Source of the DNA: Actibacterium mucosum KCTC 23349 | Lineage (GTDB): Bacteria; Pseudomonadota; Alphaproteobacteria; Rhodobacterales; Rhodobacteraceae | Length of the DNA: 64,000 nt | Direction: 5' to 3' | Assembly (NCBI RefSeq): GCF_000647975.1 | Contig: NZ_JFKE01000005.1 | Span: 186,001-250,000, forward strand | In this document: positions 49,215 to 57,083 of the stretch, piece by piece | How the letters are laid out: each line of letters starts with the position of its first letter | How positions within the stretch are numbered: the stretch's first letter is position 1 | Program-made: the position numbers and the translations under genes | The notes under the pieces: model-generated | Database searches by the model: none | What the model was told of the DNA's origin: nothing | Seen by the model: the letters and a program-made list of their open reading frames with translations, nothing else

Positions 49215-50734
49215 GCGTTTGATAGGTTCAGGCGAAAGCTGACAGCCTCGGCCACATGGGGTTGGGCCACGGTATCCGCCCCTTCCAGATCCGCGATTGT
49301 GCGCGCAACCCGCAAAACGCGGTGATACCCGCGCGCGGTCAGGCCGAACCTTTCAGCGACGCGGGTCAAAAGGGCCCGACCCTCGGTGTCTGGCGTAGCG
49401 ATATCATCCAGCAACTGTCCCTCAAGGTCTGCGTTGGTGCGCGCGCCGCTGTGCTCGAAGCGGGCCGTTTGAAGGTCGCGCGCCCGTGCAACCCGTGCTG
49501 CCACAGTTGCGCTGTCATCGCCCGAAGGTGGCAGGTCAAGATCGGTGAACGCAACGGGCGGCACGTCGATGCGCAGATCGAACCGGTCCAAGAGTGGCCC
49601 CGAGATGCGGCCCAGATAGTCGGCCCCACATTGCGGCACGCGCGCGCAGGCGCGCGACGGATCGGACATGTGTCCGCATTTGCAGGGGTTCGCCGCGGCC
49701 GCCAGCATGAACCGACAGGGATAGCGCATATGCGCGTTGGCGCGCGACACCACAACCTCGCCCGTTTCGATGGGCTGTCTAAGCGTTTCCAGCACGTTGC
49801 GCGGAAATTCGGGCAACTCATCCATGAACAGAACGCCGTTATGTGCCAGGCTGATCTCGCCCGGTTTGGCGCCGCGCCCGCCGCCCACTATTGCCGCCAT
49901 AGACGCGGTGTGGTGCGGTTCGCGAAAGGGGCGGCTTCGCGAGATACCGCCTTCGTCGATCAGCCCGGACAACGAATGGATCATCGAAGTTTCCAGCGCT
50001 TCGATCGGTGTCAGCGGCGGCAGGATCCCGGGCAATCGCGCCGCCAGCATGGATTTGCCCGAGCCCGGCGGGCCAACCATCAGCATATGGTGACGCCCGG
50101 CAGCGGCAATTTCCAATGCGCGTTTTGCGCGTTCTTGTCCTTTGACGTCCCGCAGATCGCGCGCGGCAGGATCACCGGTGGCCTCGCCCGGTTCTGCCGG
50201 CGCCAGGGGCGACTGCCCGCTGAAATGGCGCACAAGTTCGGCCAACGATCCTGGCGCGATCACCTGCGTGGCGCCGACCCAGGCGGCTTCGGGGCCGCAT
50301 TTGGCCGGGCAGATCAGCGCCCGTTCCGCCTCGGCCGCAGCCATTGCGGCGGGTAGCGCGCCCAGCACCGGCACCAGCGAGCCGTCTAAAGACATCTCTC
50401 CCAACGCGACGCTGCCCTCGGCCTCTTCCCGAGGCACCACGTCTAGCGCGGCCAGCAGGGCCAGCGCAATCGGCAGATCAAAATGCGACCCCTCTTTGGG
50501 CAGGTCGGCGGGCGACAGGTTCACCGTGACCCGTTTGGATGGCAACGCCAGCGACATCGCTGTCAGAGCGGCCCGCACCCGGTCGCGCGCCTCGCTGACT
50601 GCTTTGTCCGGCAGACCGACGATGGAAAAAGAGGGCAGGCCGGCGGTTACGGCGCATTGCACCTCGACCAGCCGCGCCTCGACCCCTTCAAATGCTACCG
50701 TATACGCCCGCGCAACCATCTGTGCCGTTCCCAT
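49211..50734 (-). CDS. YifB/ComM-family Mg-chelatase-like AAA+ ATPase
   Basis: A 507-aa protein: an N-terminal Lon-protease-like domain (GVEARLVEVQCAVTAGLPSF, VNLSPADLPKEGSHFDLP), Walker A GPPGSGKS (near 220), LFMDELPEF, a zinc-type Cys set in ANPCKCGHMSDPSRAC, and the C-terminal Mg-chelatase domain. ComM is a helicase promoting branch migration in natural transformation. The start at 50734 gives MGTAQMVARAYT; Met6 is an alternative. Confidence 0.93.
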   Translation of the reverse strand: MGTAQMVARAYTVAFEGVEARLVEVQCAVTAGLPSFSIVGLPDKAVSEARDRVRAALTAMSLALPSKRVTVNLSPADLPKEGSHFDLPIALALLAALDVVPREEAEGSVALGEMSLDGSLVPVLGALPAAMAAAEAERALICPAKCGPEAAWVGATQVIAPGSLAELVRHFSGQSPLAPAEPGEATGDPAARDLRDVKGQERAKRALEIAAAGRHHMLMVGPPGSGKSMLAARLPGILPPLTPIEALETSMIHSLSGLIDEGGISRSRPFREPHHTASMAAIVGGGRGAKPGEISLAHNGVLFMDELPEFPRNVLETLRQPIETGEVVVSRANAHMRYPCRFMLAAAANPCKCGHMSDPSRACARVPQCGADYLGRISGPLLDRFDLRIDVPPVAFTDLDLPPSGDDSATVAARVARARDLQTARFEHSGARTNADLEGQLLDDIATPDTEGRALLTRVAERFGLTARGYHRVLRVARTIADLEGADTVAQPHVAEAVSFRLNLSNA

Positions 50735-50764
50735 AACCTTGGTTAACGGCTAGCGAGGGAAGGT

Positions 50765-51640
50765 TTACGATTGGTAAATTTCTGCAAAAGCGGACCAAGC
50801 CAGCGGATCATTCACCGTCTTGTCCCGACAAAAAGCGTTGCAGAACCCAAAAACCCGGCCATCCACTTGCAGAAAATGGGTCATTTCTTTCTTTGAATAG
50901 GGGCAAAGCGTGTTTTCCGCGTTCTTGCCGCTGTCCACTGCCTGGGCTGGCAGGGGGGCGGGACCGGGCCACGGGGCCTTTTCGGCGTCCATCGGATAGG
51001 GCTCGAAATCATAGGACTTGGTTAATCCCATCGCGCGCCAGCGCCGAAAGGCCGGGTCCGACAAATGCGCCGCGACATAGGCCTGCGCCGCGTCCGAGAC
51101 CGGCAGGCCGTATCCGGCAATCCGCGCAGCGACCGGCGCATAAAACGCATCGGCAGCTGAATACTTTCCGAACAACCACGGGCTGGTGCCGCCAAACTTT
51201 GCTCGTGCAGTGGCCCATAGTGTTTCGATCCGCTCAAGATCGGCCTTGACCCCGTCCGACACCGCAAAGTCGTTATAGCCTGTGCCCAGGTTCATCGGGC
51301 ATTCGCTGCGCAGGGCGCCGAAGCCTGAATGCATCTCGGCCGCAACCCAGCGTGCCAAAACGCGTGCAGAAGGGTCGGCAGGCCAGATGCCGGCCTCGGG
51401 GTGGTGTTCGGCCAACGTCTCGGCAATCGCCAGCGTATCCTGCAAGGGGTCGCCCTGCGGCGTTTGGATGGTTGGAACCAGCCGCGCGGGTGCATAGGGC
51501 GCAAGATCCTGCGCCATCGTACCCGAATACAGCCCCACCATGGTGGTTTTGAAAGGAATGTCGAATTTCTCGAACAACAACCAGCCGCGCAAGGACCAGC
51601 TGGAGAAGGTTCGGTCGCCAATAAAAAGATCATAAGTCAT
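50765..51640 (-). CDS. Glutathione S-transferase with C-terminal TRASH-like metal motif
   Basis: 291 aa. Residues about 1-210 are a GST (TYDLFIGDRTFSSWSLRGW with the catalytic Ser region, LVPTIQTPQGD, LFGKYSAADAFYAPVAARI). After a proline-rich linker the C-terminal ~45 residues carry C-x20-C-x3-C, starting CPYSKKEMTHF and ending GFCNAFCRDKT, which matches the TRASH metal-binding spacing. This suggests a GST that senses or carries a metal such as copper or zinc. The start MTYDLFIG at 51640 is chosen over an unconserved extension. Confidence 0.85.
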   Translation of the reverse strand: MTYDLFIGDRTFSSWSLRGWLLFEKFDIPFKTTMVGLYSGTMAQDLAPYAPARLVPTIQTPQGDPLQDTLAIAETLAEHHPEAGIWPADPSARVLARWVAAEMHSGFGALRSECPMNLGTGYNDFAVSDGVKADLERIETLWATARAKFGGTSPWLFGKYSAADAFYAPVAARIAGYGLPVSDAAQAYVAAHLSDPAFRRWRAMGLTKSYDFEPYPMDAEKAPWPGPAPLPAQAVDSGKNAENTLCPYSKKEMTHFLQVDGRVFGFCNAFCRDKTVNDPLAWSAFAEIYQS

Positions 51641-51719
51641 GACCTTTACCCTGCCGCGCGTCCCATTGCGGTGCAATCGATCTTTCGTGAAGTCATCCAT
51701 CAAGAAGTCTGATCTCAAG

Positions 51720-51749
51720 TGATCCAGATAAGACCGCGCCACGTAACTC
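51720..51749 (+). promoter_or_regulatory. ECF sigma (RpoE-like) promoter before rpoH2
   Basis: TGATCC (51720-51725), an 18-bp spacer and TAACTC (51744-51749), 28 bp upstream of the rpoH2 start. In Rhodobacter sphaeroides the singlet-oxygen sigma factor RpoE uses a TGATCC -35 element and drives rpoHII (established). The match here is inference. Confidence 0.55.
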
Positions 51750-51777
51750 TTATGTCACTCAACGCGGAGGAGCATCG

Positions 51778-52656
51778 ATGGCCCTGGACGGAACGCATGA
51801 ACGGCAAATTGCGCGGCGCGCGATGGGCACTGCGATGTTAACAGCTGAGGCCGAGCACGAACTGGCCGTTGCGTGGCGAGATCGCGGTGACGAGGATGCT
51901 TTGCACCAATTGGTCAACGCGTATTTGCGTCTGGCGGTGTCTGTCGCCCGCAAGTTCCGGCGATATGGCGCGCCGATGAACGATCTGATCCAAGAGGCCA
52001 GCGTGGGCCTGATGAAAGCGGCGGAACGGTTTGATCCTGACCGTGGTGTGCGCTTTTCGACTTACGCGGTGTGGTGGATCAAAGCGTCCGTGCAGGATTA
52101 CGTCATGCGCAATTGGTCGATGGTGCGCACGGGGTCAACCTCGGCACAGAAAGCGCTGTTTTTTAACCTGCGCCGGGTACAGGCGCGGCTGCAGCGCGAG
52201 GCTGAACAGCAAGGACAGGAGCTGAACGCGGCGGAATTGTCGACGCTGGTGGCCCACGAAATGGGTGTCAGCGAACGCGATGTCGAGGTGATGACGGGCC
52301 GTCTGACCGGGTCTGATCTGTCGCTGAACGCCCCGCAAAAGGCAGATGAGGAAGGGCGCGAGTGGGTTGACCTGCTGGAAGATCCCGCCGACAGCGCCGA
52401 GGCGGTCGTCACTGCCCGCCGCGATACCGACACCCTACGCAGTTGGCTGGTCGAGGCGATGGGCGCCCTGACCCCCCGCGAGGCGTCCATTGTCACGCAG
52501 CGTCGTCTGACAGCGACGCCACGCACGCTGGAAAGCCTTGGCGACGAGATGGGCCTGTCTAAGGAGCGCATCCGCCAGCTCGAGGCACAGGCCTTCACGA
52601 AGATGCGCAAGACACTTGAACGCGACGCGCCCGAGGTGCAGAACTTCTTTGCATGA
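51778..52656 (+). CDS. rpoH2: RNA polymerase sigma-32 factor, RpoH2 type
   Basis: 292 aa. Region 2 has DLIQEASVGLMKAAERFDP and FSTYAVWWIKASVQDYVMRN; the RpoH box is QKALFFNLRR; region 4 has SLGDEMGLSKERIRQLEAQA. The sequence and the ECF-type promoter upstream point to RpoHII, which serves the singlet-oxygen/general oxidative stress response, rather than the heat-shock RpoHI. GGAGGAG precedes the ATG. It overlaps chaN by 4 bp. Confidence 0.92.
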   Translation: MALDGTHERQIARRAMGTAMLTAEAEHELAVAWRDRGDEDALHQLVNAYLRLAVSVARKFRRYGAPMNDLIQEASVGLMKAAERFDPDRGVRFSTYAVWWIKASVQDYVMRNWSMVRTGSTSAQKALFFNLRRVQARLQREAEQQGQELNAAELSTLVAHEMGVSERDVEVMTGRLTGSDLSLNAPQKADEEGREWVDLLEDPADSAEAVVTARRDTDTLRSWLVEAMGALTPREASIVTQRRLTATPRTLESLGDEMGLSKERIRQLEAQAFTKMRKTLERDAPEVQNFFA

Positions 52657-53432
52657 AACATCTGCTCCTGGCGTTGGTCTTTGCGGCCGGGCCTGCCCTT
52701 GCTGAAACTCCTGTGGCGCAAATCGTGATCTCGGGCGAGATCCACGATAATCCGGCACATCAACAGGGCCACGCCGACCTGGCGCGCGCCATTGGCGCAA
52801 AAGCGCTGGTGTTCGAGATGCTGTCGCAAGCACAGGCCGACCTGGCCACCCCCGACCTGATCGGCGATCGCGAGAGGTTGCAAACCGCCTTGGGCTGGAA
52901 CGCGTCAGGTTGGCCGGATTTCGTTGCTTACTACCCGATCTTCGCGGCCGCCCCCGACGCCCGGATCTACGGAGCCGCTGTCCCGCGCGAGGCTGCGCGC
53001 GCTGCGTTTTCCGACGGGATCGCCGCCACGTTTGGCCCCGATGCCGCTGCGTTTGGCCTGACCGAGCCGTTGCCCGACAACGAGCAAGTCTTGCGCGAGG
53101 CGGATCAGCTGGCCGCTCATTGCAATGCGCTGCCTGCTGAAATGCTGCCGATCATGGTTTCAATCCAGCGCCTGCGCGACGCGTCGTTGGCCCGCGCGGC
53201 GCTGACGGCACTGCAAGACACCGGTGGGCCGGTTTTGGTTGTCACAGGCAACGGTCATGCACGGCGGGACCGTGGTATTCCCGTCTACCTTGCCAAGGCC
53301 GCGCCGGATGTCACAATCCATGTGCGCGGGCAGGGCGAATTTGGTCGCCTGCCACGTGGTGGATTTGATGCCACCACTCTCGCCGCCCCGGTGGACCGTG
53401 ACGATCCCTGTGCGGCCTTCGACCAAGGGTGA
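52653..53432 (+). CDS. ChaN/Tiki-superfamily periplasmic protein
   Basis: 259 aa with a signal peptide (cleavage after GPALA, residue ~17). VISGEIHDNPAHQQGHADLAR, VFEMLSQAQ and VTGNGHARRDRGIPVYL are the conserved ChaN (DUF399) motifs. ChaN of Campylobacter binds heme; the superfamily includes Tiki metalloproteases with GE/H motifs. The ATGA overlap with rpoH2 makes it a coupled partner in the stress operon. Confidence 0.88.
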   Translation: MKHLLLALVFAAGPALAETPVAQIVISGEIHDNPAHQQGHADLARAIGAKALVFEMLSQAQADLATPDLIGDRERLQTALGWNASGWPDFVAYYPIFAAAPDARIYGAAVPREAARAAFSDGIAATFGPDAAAFGLTEPLPDNEQVLREADQLAAHCNALPAEMLPIMVSIQRLRDASLARAALTALQDTGGPVLVVTGNGHARRDRGIPVYLAKAAPDVTIHVRGQGEFGRLPRGGFDATTLAAPVDRDDPCAAFDQG

Positions 53433-53491
53433 ACTTGCCCCCCGCCTCGCACGGCCTTAGACATGAATAAGAAGCCAAGAAAAGAGGCCCC

Positions 53492-54685
53492 ATGCTGGCG
53501 GGAAAACGCATTCTTCTGATCATCGGCGGCGGCATCGCGGCGTTTAAGTCGCTCGACCTGATCCGCCGCTTGCGCGAACGCGGCGCCACGGTGACCCCGG
53601 TTCTGACCAAGGCCGCCGAAGAGTTTGTCACGCCGCTCTCGACCTCGGCCCTGGCGGCTGAAAAGGTCTATCGCGACCTCTTTGATCTGACCGACGAGGC
53701 CGAGATGGGCCATATCGAGCTGAGCCGCGCCGCCGATCTGGTGGTGGTTGCACCGGCCACGGCGGACTTGTTGGGCAAGATGGCGAACGGGCTGGCCAAT
53801 GATCTGGCCTCGACCCTTTTGATGGCCACGGACAAGCGTGTCCTGGTGGCGCCGGCGATGAATGTGCGCATGTGGTTGCACCCGGCCAACCAGCGCAATG
53901 TTGAAACCTTGCGCGGCGACGGCGTTCTGTTTGCTGGCCCGACCGAGGGCGACATGGCCTGCGGTGAATACGGACCGGGCCGCATGGCCGAACCGTTGCA
54001 GATTGTCGATGCGGTGCAGGCCGCACTGGCCGACGGGCCGCTGAAGGGAAAGCGGGTGATCGTGACCTCGGGGCCCACGCATGAACCGATTGACCCGGTG
54101 CGCTATATCGCCAACCGCTCGTCAGGGGCGCAGGGCACGGCGCTGGCGCGTGCGCTGTCGGCGCTGGGGGCCGAGGTGGTGTTTGTTACCGGCCCCGCGG
54201 ACGTGCCGCCGCCCGACGGCGTGCAGGTGGAACGCGTGCAGACCGCTGATCAGATGCTGGCCGCCGTACAGGGCGCTTTGCCGGCCGATGCGGCGATCTT
54301 TGCGGCGGCGGTGGCGGATTGGCGGGTCGACAATGCGGCCGAAAGCAAGATCAAGAAGGATGGCAGTGGGAAGTTGCCGGTGTTGAACTTCACCGAGAAC
54401 CCGGATGTACTGGCGACCGTCGCGCAATCCAAGGCCCGCCCCAAGCTGGTGGTGGGGTTCGCCGCCGAAACCGACGATGTGGTCGCTCATGCGACCGCCA
54501 AGCGCGCGCGCAAGGGCTGCGACTGGATTGTCGCCAACGATGTCTCGCCCGAGACCGGGATCATGGGTGGATCTGAAAACGCAGTGACGGTGATCTCTGC
54601 ATCCGGGGCGGAAACATGGCCGCGTATGAGCAAGGATCAGGTTGCCGCAAAGCTGGCTGCGAAGATAGCCGAGGCGTTGACATGA
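53492..54685 (+). CDS. coaBC: Bifunctional phosphopantothenoylcysteine synthetase/decarboxylase
   Basis: A 397-aa CoA biosynthesis enzyme. The N-terminal FMN decarboxylase (CoaC) shows [15 protein letters not shown], the PxMNxxMW-type APAMNVRMW and the substrate clamp [13 protein letters not shown]; the C-terminal CTP-dependent synthetase (CoaB) starts [18 protein letters not shown]. CoA supply suits a locus rich in CoA-thioester metabolism. AGAGG precedes the ATG. It overlaps dut by 4 bp. Confidence 0.96.
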   Translation: MLAGKRILLIIGGGIAAFKSLDLIRRLRERGATVTPVLTKAAEEFVTPLSTSALAAEKVYRDLFDLTDEAEMGHIELSRAADLVVVAPATADLLGKMANGLANDLASTLLMATDKRVLVAPAMNVRMWLHPANQRNVETLRGDGVLFAGPTEGDMACGEYGPGRMAEPLQIVDAVQAALADGPLKGKRVIVTSGPTHEPIDPVRYIANRSSGAQGTALARALSALGAEVVFVTGPADVPPPDGVQVERVQTADQMLAAVQGALPADAAIFAAAVADWRVDNAAESKIKKDGSGKLPVLNFTENPDVLATVAQSKARPKLVVGFAAETDDVVAHATAKRARKGCDWIVANDVSPETGIMGGSENAVTVISASGAETWPRMSKDQVAAKLAAKIAEALT

Positions 54686-55149
54686 AGCCTGTCATTGCGG
54701 TGCTGCGCGAAGCCTGGGCCGACGCCGAAATTGCCTTGCCTGCGTATGAAACCCCGGGTGCCGCCGGTGCAGATTTGCGTGCCAATCTGCGTCCCGAAGA
54801 TCGGAACTCGGGGTTGATACTGCCCCCCGGTGCCCGTGTTCTGGTGCCCACTGGCCTGCGGATCGAGATCCCGGAGGGGTACGAGGTACAACTGCGGCCA
54901 CGTTCGGGTCTGGCGCTGAAACATGGGATCAGCCTGCCCAATACGCCGGGCACCATCGACAGCGATTACCGGGGGCCGTTGGGGGTCATCGTGATCAACC
55001 ATGGTAACGGGGATTTTGTCATTGCCCATGGCGAACGGATTGCCCAGATGATCGTAGCGCCGGTTGTTCAGGCCAGCTTTGCTCTGACCGACACGCTGAG
55101 CGACACCGCACGCGGGGTCGGCGGCTTTGGCTCTACCGGGCGGGGCTGA
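54682..55149 (+). CDS. dut: dUTP diphosphatase
   Basis: A 155-aa trimeric dUTPase with all motifs: AGADLRA (I), [11 protein letters not shown] (II), [12 protein letters not shown] (III), [10 protein letters not shown] (IV) and the C-terminal GGFGSTGRG (V). It removes dUTP and supplies dUMP. coaBC-dut is a common bacterial pairing. The start overlaps the coaBC stop; the stop shares a base with the moeB start. Confidence 0.97.
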   Translation: MKPVIAVLREAWADAEIALPAYETPGAAGADLRANLRPEDRNSGLILPPGARVLVPTGLRIEIPEGYEVQLRPRSGLALKHGISLPNTPGTIDSDYRGPLGVIVINHGNGDFVIAHGERIAQMIVAPVVQASFALTDTLSDTARGVGGFGSTGRG

Positions 55150-56183
55150 TGATTGTATTTGTTCTTGCGGCCGGTTTGTGGGGGCTGGGACATTTGATGG
55201 GCACGCCCATGCGCCTTCGCTGGGTCATGATCGGAGTGCTCTATCTGGCTGTCCTGGTGGTGCATGCCGTTTTGCCCGATGACAATACTCTGCGGGTCTC
55301 GATTGGCGGCAACCTGGCCGGGTGGTTGGTGTTTGGGGCGATTGTGGTGCTGATTGTAGGGTACCGGCGGCTTCTCGGCCTCTTGCGCACGAAAGCCCGG
55401 GACGAAGATGTTCTTAAGCCACGATCCAGCACCTTCAGCGCTTCGGAGTTGGACCGGTATGCCCGACATATCATTTTGCGTGAAATTGGTGGGCCGGGGC
55501 AGAAAAAGTTGCGAGATGCCAAGGTTTTGGTGATTGGCGCTGGCGGGCTGGGCTCGCCCGTGCTGCTTTATCTGGCGGCGGCCGGGGTGGGGACCATTGG
55601 CATCGTCGATGACGACGTCGTCAGCCTGTCGAACCTGCAACGGCAGGTGATCCATCGCGACAATCGTCTGGATATGCCCAAAGTGTTTTCGGCCGAAGCA
55701 ACAATGCAGGAAATCAACCCGCATGTAGAGCTGCGCCCCTATAACCGGCGCTTGACGGAGGCTGATGCGGCGGAGCTTTTTGCCGAATACGACCTGATTT
55801 TGGACGGCACCGACAATTTCGAAACGCGTTTCATGGTGAACAGGATGGCGGTTGCCGCCGGCACGCCGCTGATCGCGGCCGCGATCACGCAGTGGGAGGG
55901 GCAGATCAGCCTGTACGATCCGGCACGAGATGCACCGTGCTACCAATGCGTTTTTCCCGTTGCCCCGGCGCCGCATTTGGCACCGTCTTGCGCCGAGGCC
56001 GGCGTGGTGGGGGCCTTGCCCGGCGTTGTGGGTTCGATGATGGCGATGGAAACTATCAAGGAGATCACCGGCGCGGGGCAGAGCCTGCGCGGGCGGATGC
56101 TGCTGTATGATGCGCTTTATGCTGAGAATCGCGTGATGAATGTGAAACGCCGCGCGGACTGCCCGGTTTGTGGCGGTGTCTGA
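55149..56183 (+). CDS. moeB: MoeB/HesA/ThiF-family adenylyltransferase with membrane anchor
   Basis: 344 aa. Residues 1-80 contain about three hydrophobic helices ([53 protein letters not shown]). Then comes a complete E1-like domain: ELDRYARHIILREIGGPGQKK, ATP loop VLVIGAGGLGSP, SNLQRQVIHR, and two zinc CxxC pairs (CYQC, CPVC). It activates MoaD or ThiS-type sulfur carriers for molybdopterin or thiamine. The membrane segment is unusual for the family. It is coupled to dut at the stop (TGATGA). Confidence 0.9.
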   Translation: MIVFVLAAGLWGLGHLMGTPMRLRWVMIGVLYLAVLVVHAVLPDDNTLRVSIGGNLAGWLVFGAIVVLIVGYRRLLGLLRTKARDEDVLKPRSSTFSASELDRYARHIILREIGGPGQKKLRDAKVLVIGAGGLGSPVLLYLAAAGVGTIGIVDDDVVSLSNLQRQVIHRDNRLDMPKVFSAEATMQEINPHVELRPYNRRLTEADAAELFAEYDLILDGTDNFETRFMVNRMAVAAGTPLIAAAITQWEGQISLYDPARDAPCYQCVFPVAPAPHLAPSCAEAGVVGALPGVVGSMMAMETIKEITGAGQSLRGRMLLYDALYAENRVMNVKRRADCPVCGGV

Positions 56184-56186
56184 CCT

Positions 56187-56930
56187 TTGCGCTGGGTTGG
56201 TCATGGAGTGGTCTTTGTTCTGCTCACCCTTTTGACGCAACTAGGTGGGCTGGCCTGGCTGGGGGCATTGGCCTTTCGGCGGCGGTTCCCGGCGTTTGCC
56301 GGGTTGTATGCGGTGGTGTTTTTGGCGGCGCACCTGTTGGCCCCCACCTATGGGCGTGTGGCGTTGCCCTGTTTTGGCGATGCACTGCGGTCGCAATCTC
56401 CGGCCTATTGCTTGATGATGCGCAACTTTGTGGTGCCTGAGTTGCGGCACGTCGCGCAGGACACAGCGCAGAATGCTAATGCCGCCTTTCCAGGAACCGT
56501 GACGCTGACCTTGGACGGGGGTTTTCCGTTCTGGGACGAGTTCCCGATGCTGCCGCACCTGTCTCACGATGATGGCGAAAAACTGGATCTTGCGTTTTAT
56601 TATCAAAGAGATGGTGAGTATTTACCTGGGACCACGCGGTCGCCAATTGGGTTCTGGGCGTTCGAATTGACCGGGCCGGACGCTTGCCCGCCCGCTTTTC
56701 CAACCATGCGCTGGGGGATGTCATGGATACAGCCCCTGTTGCGGGACTTGCGGTTCGAGCCTGAACGTACGGCACATGTGATCCGAGTGCTGTCGGCTGA
56801 TCCACGGGTGGGTAAGATTTTTGTCGAACCCGAACTGGTTACTGCAATGTCTGTGCAGCATGAAAAGGTGCGGTTTCAGGGGTGCCGCGCTGCGCGGCAT
56901 GACGACCATATTCATTTTCAGCTGAAGTAG
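56187..56930 (+). CDS. Membrane-anchored predicted LAS-type zinc peptidase
   Basis: 247 aa, no recognised name. Two N-terminal hydrophobic helices (VVFVLLTLLTQLGGLAWLGA, FAGLYAVVFLAAHLLA) precede a periplasmic domain. It has LSHDDGEKLDLAFYY (an HxxxxxxD motif) and the C-terminal RHDDHIHFQL (HxH), the zinc ligand pattern of LAS peptidases such as MepA (M74) and M15 murein endopeptidases. This suggests a peptidoglycan hydrolase, by motif only. The start is uncertain: TTG 56187 or GTG 56208; neither has a good ribosome-binding site. Confidence 0.65.
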   Translation: MRWVGHGVVFVLLTLLTQLGGLAWLGALAFRRRFPAFAGLYAVVFLAAHLLAPTYGRVALPCFGDALRSQSPAYCLMMRNFVVPELRHVAQDTAQNANAAFPGTVTLTLDGGFPFWDEFPMLPHLSHDDGEKLDLAFYYQRDGEYLPGTTRSPIGFWAFELTGPDACPPAFPTMRWGMSWIQPLLRDLRFEPERTAHVIRVLSADPRVGKIFVEPELVTAMSVQHEKVRFQGCRAARHDDHIHFQLK

Positions 56931-57083
56931 ATCGGTCAGCGGAAGCGCGTGCAAGATCCGGCAAGAATCGGCACATTCGGTGCAGTCAACGAATGCGGGG
57001 CTATTGCTGGTGCCGCGCGCTTGCAAAGATGCTGGAAAACGACGTGGCAAGCACATAGCTTCGCAACAAAGGAGATTTCCCTG

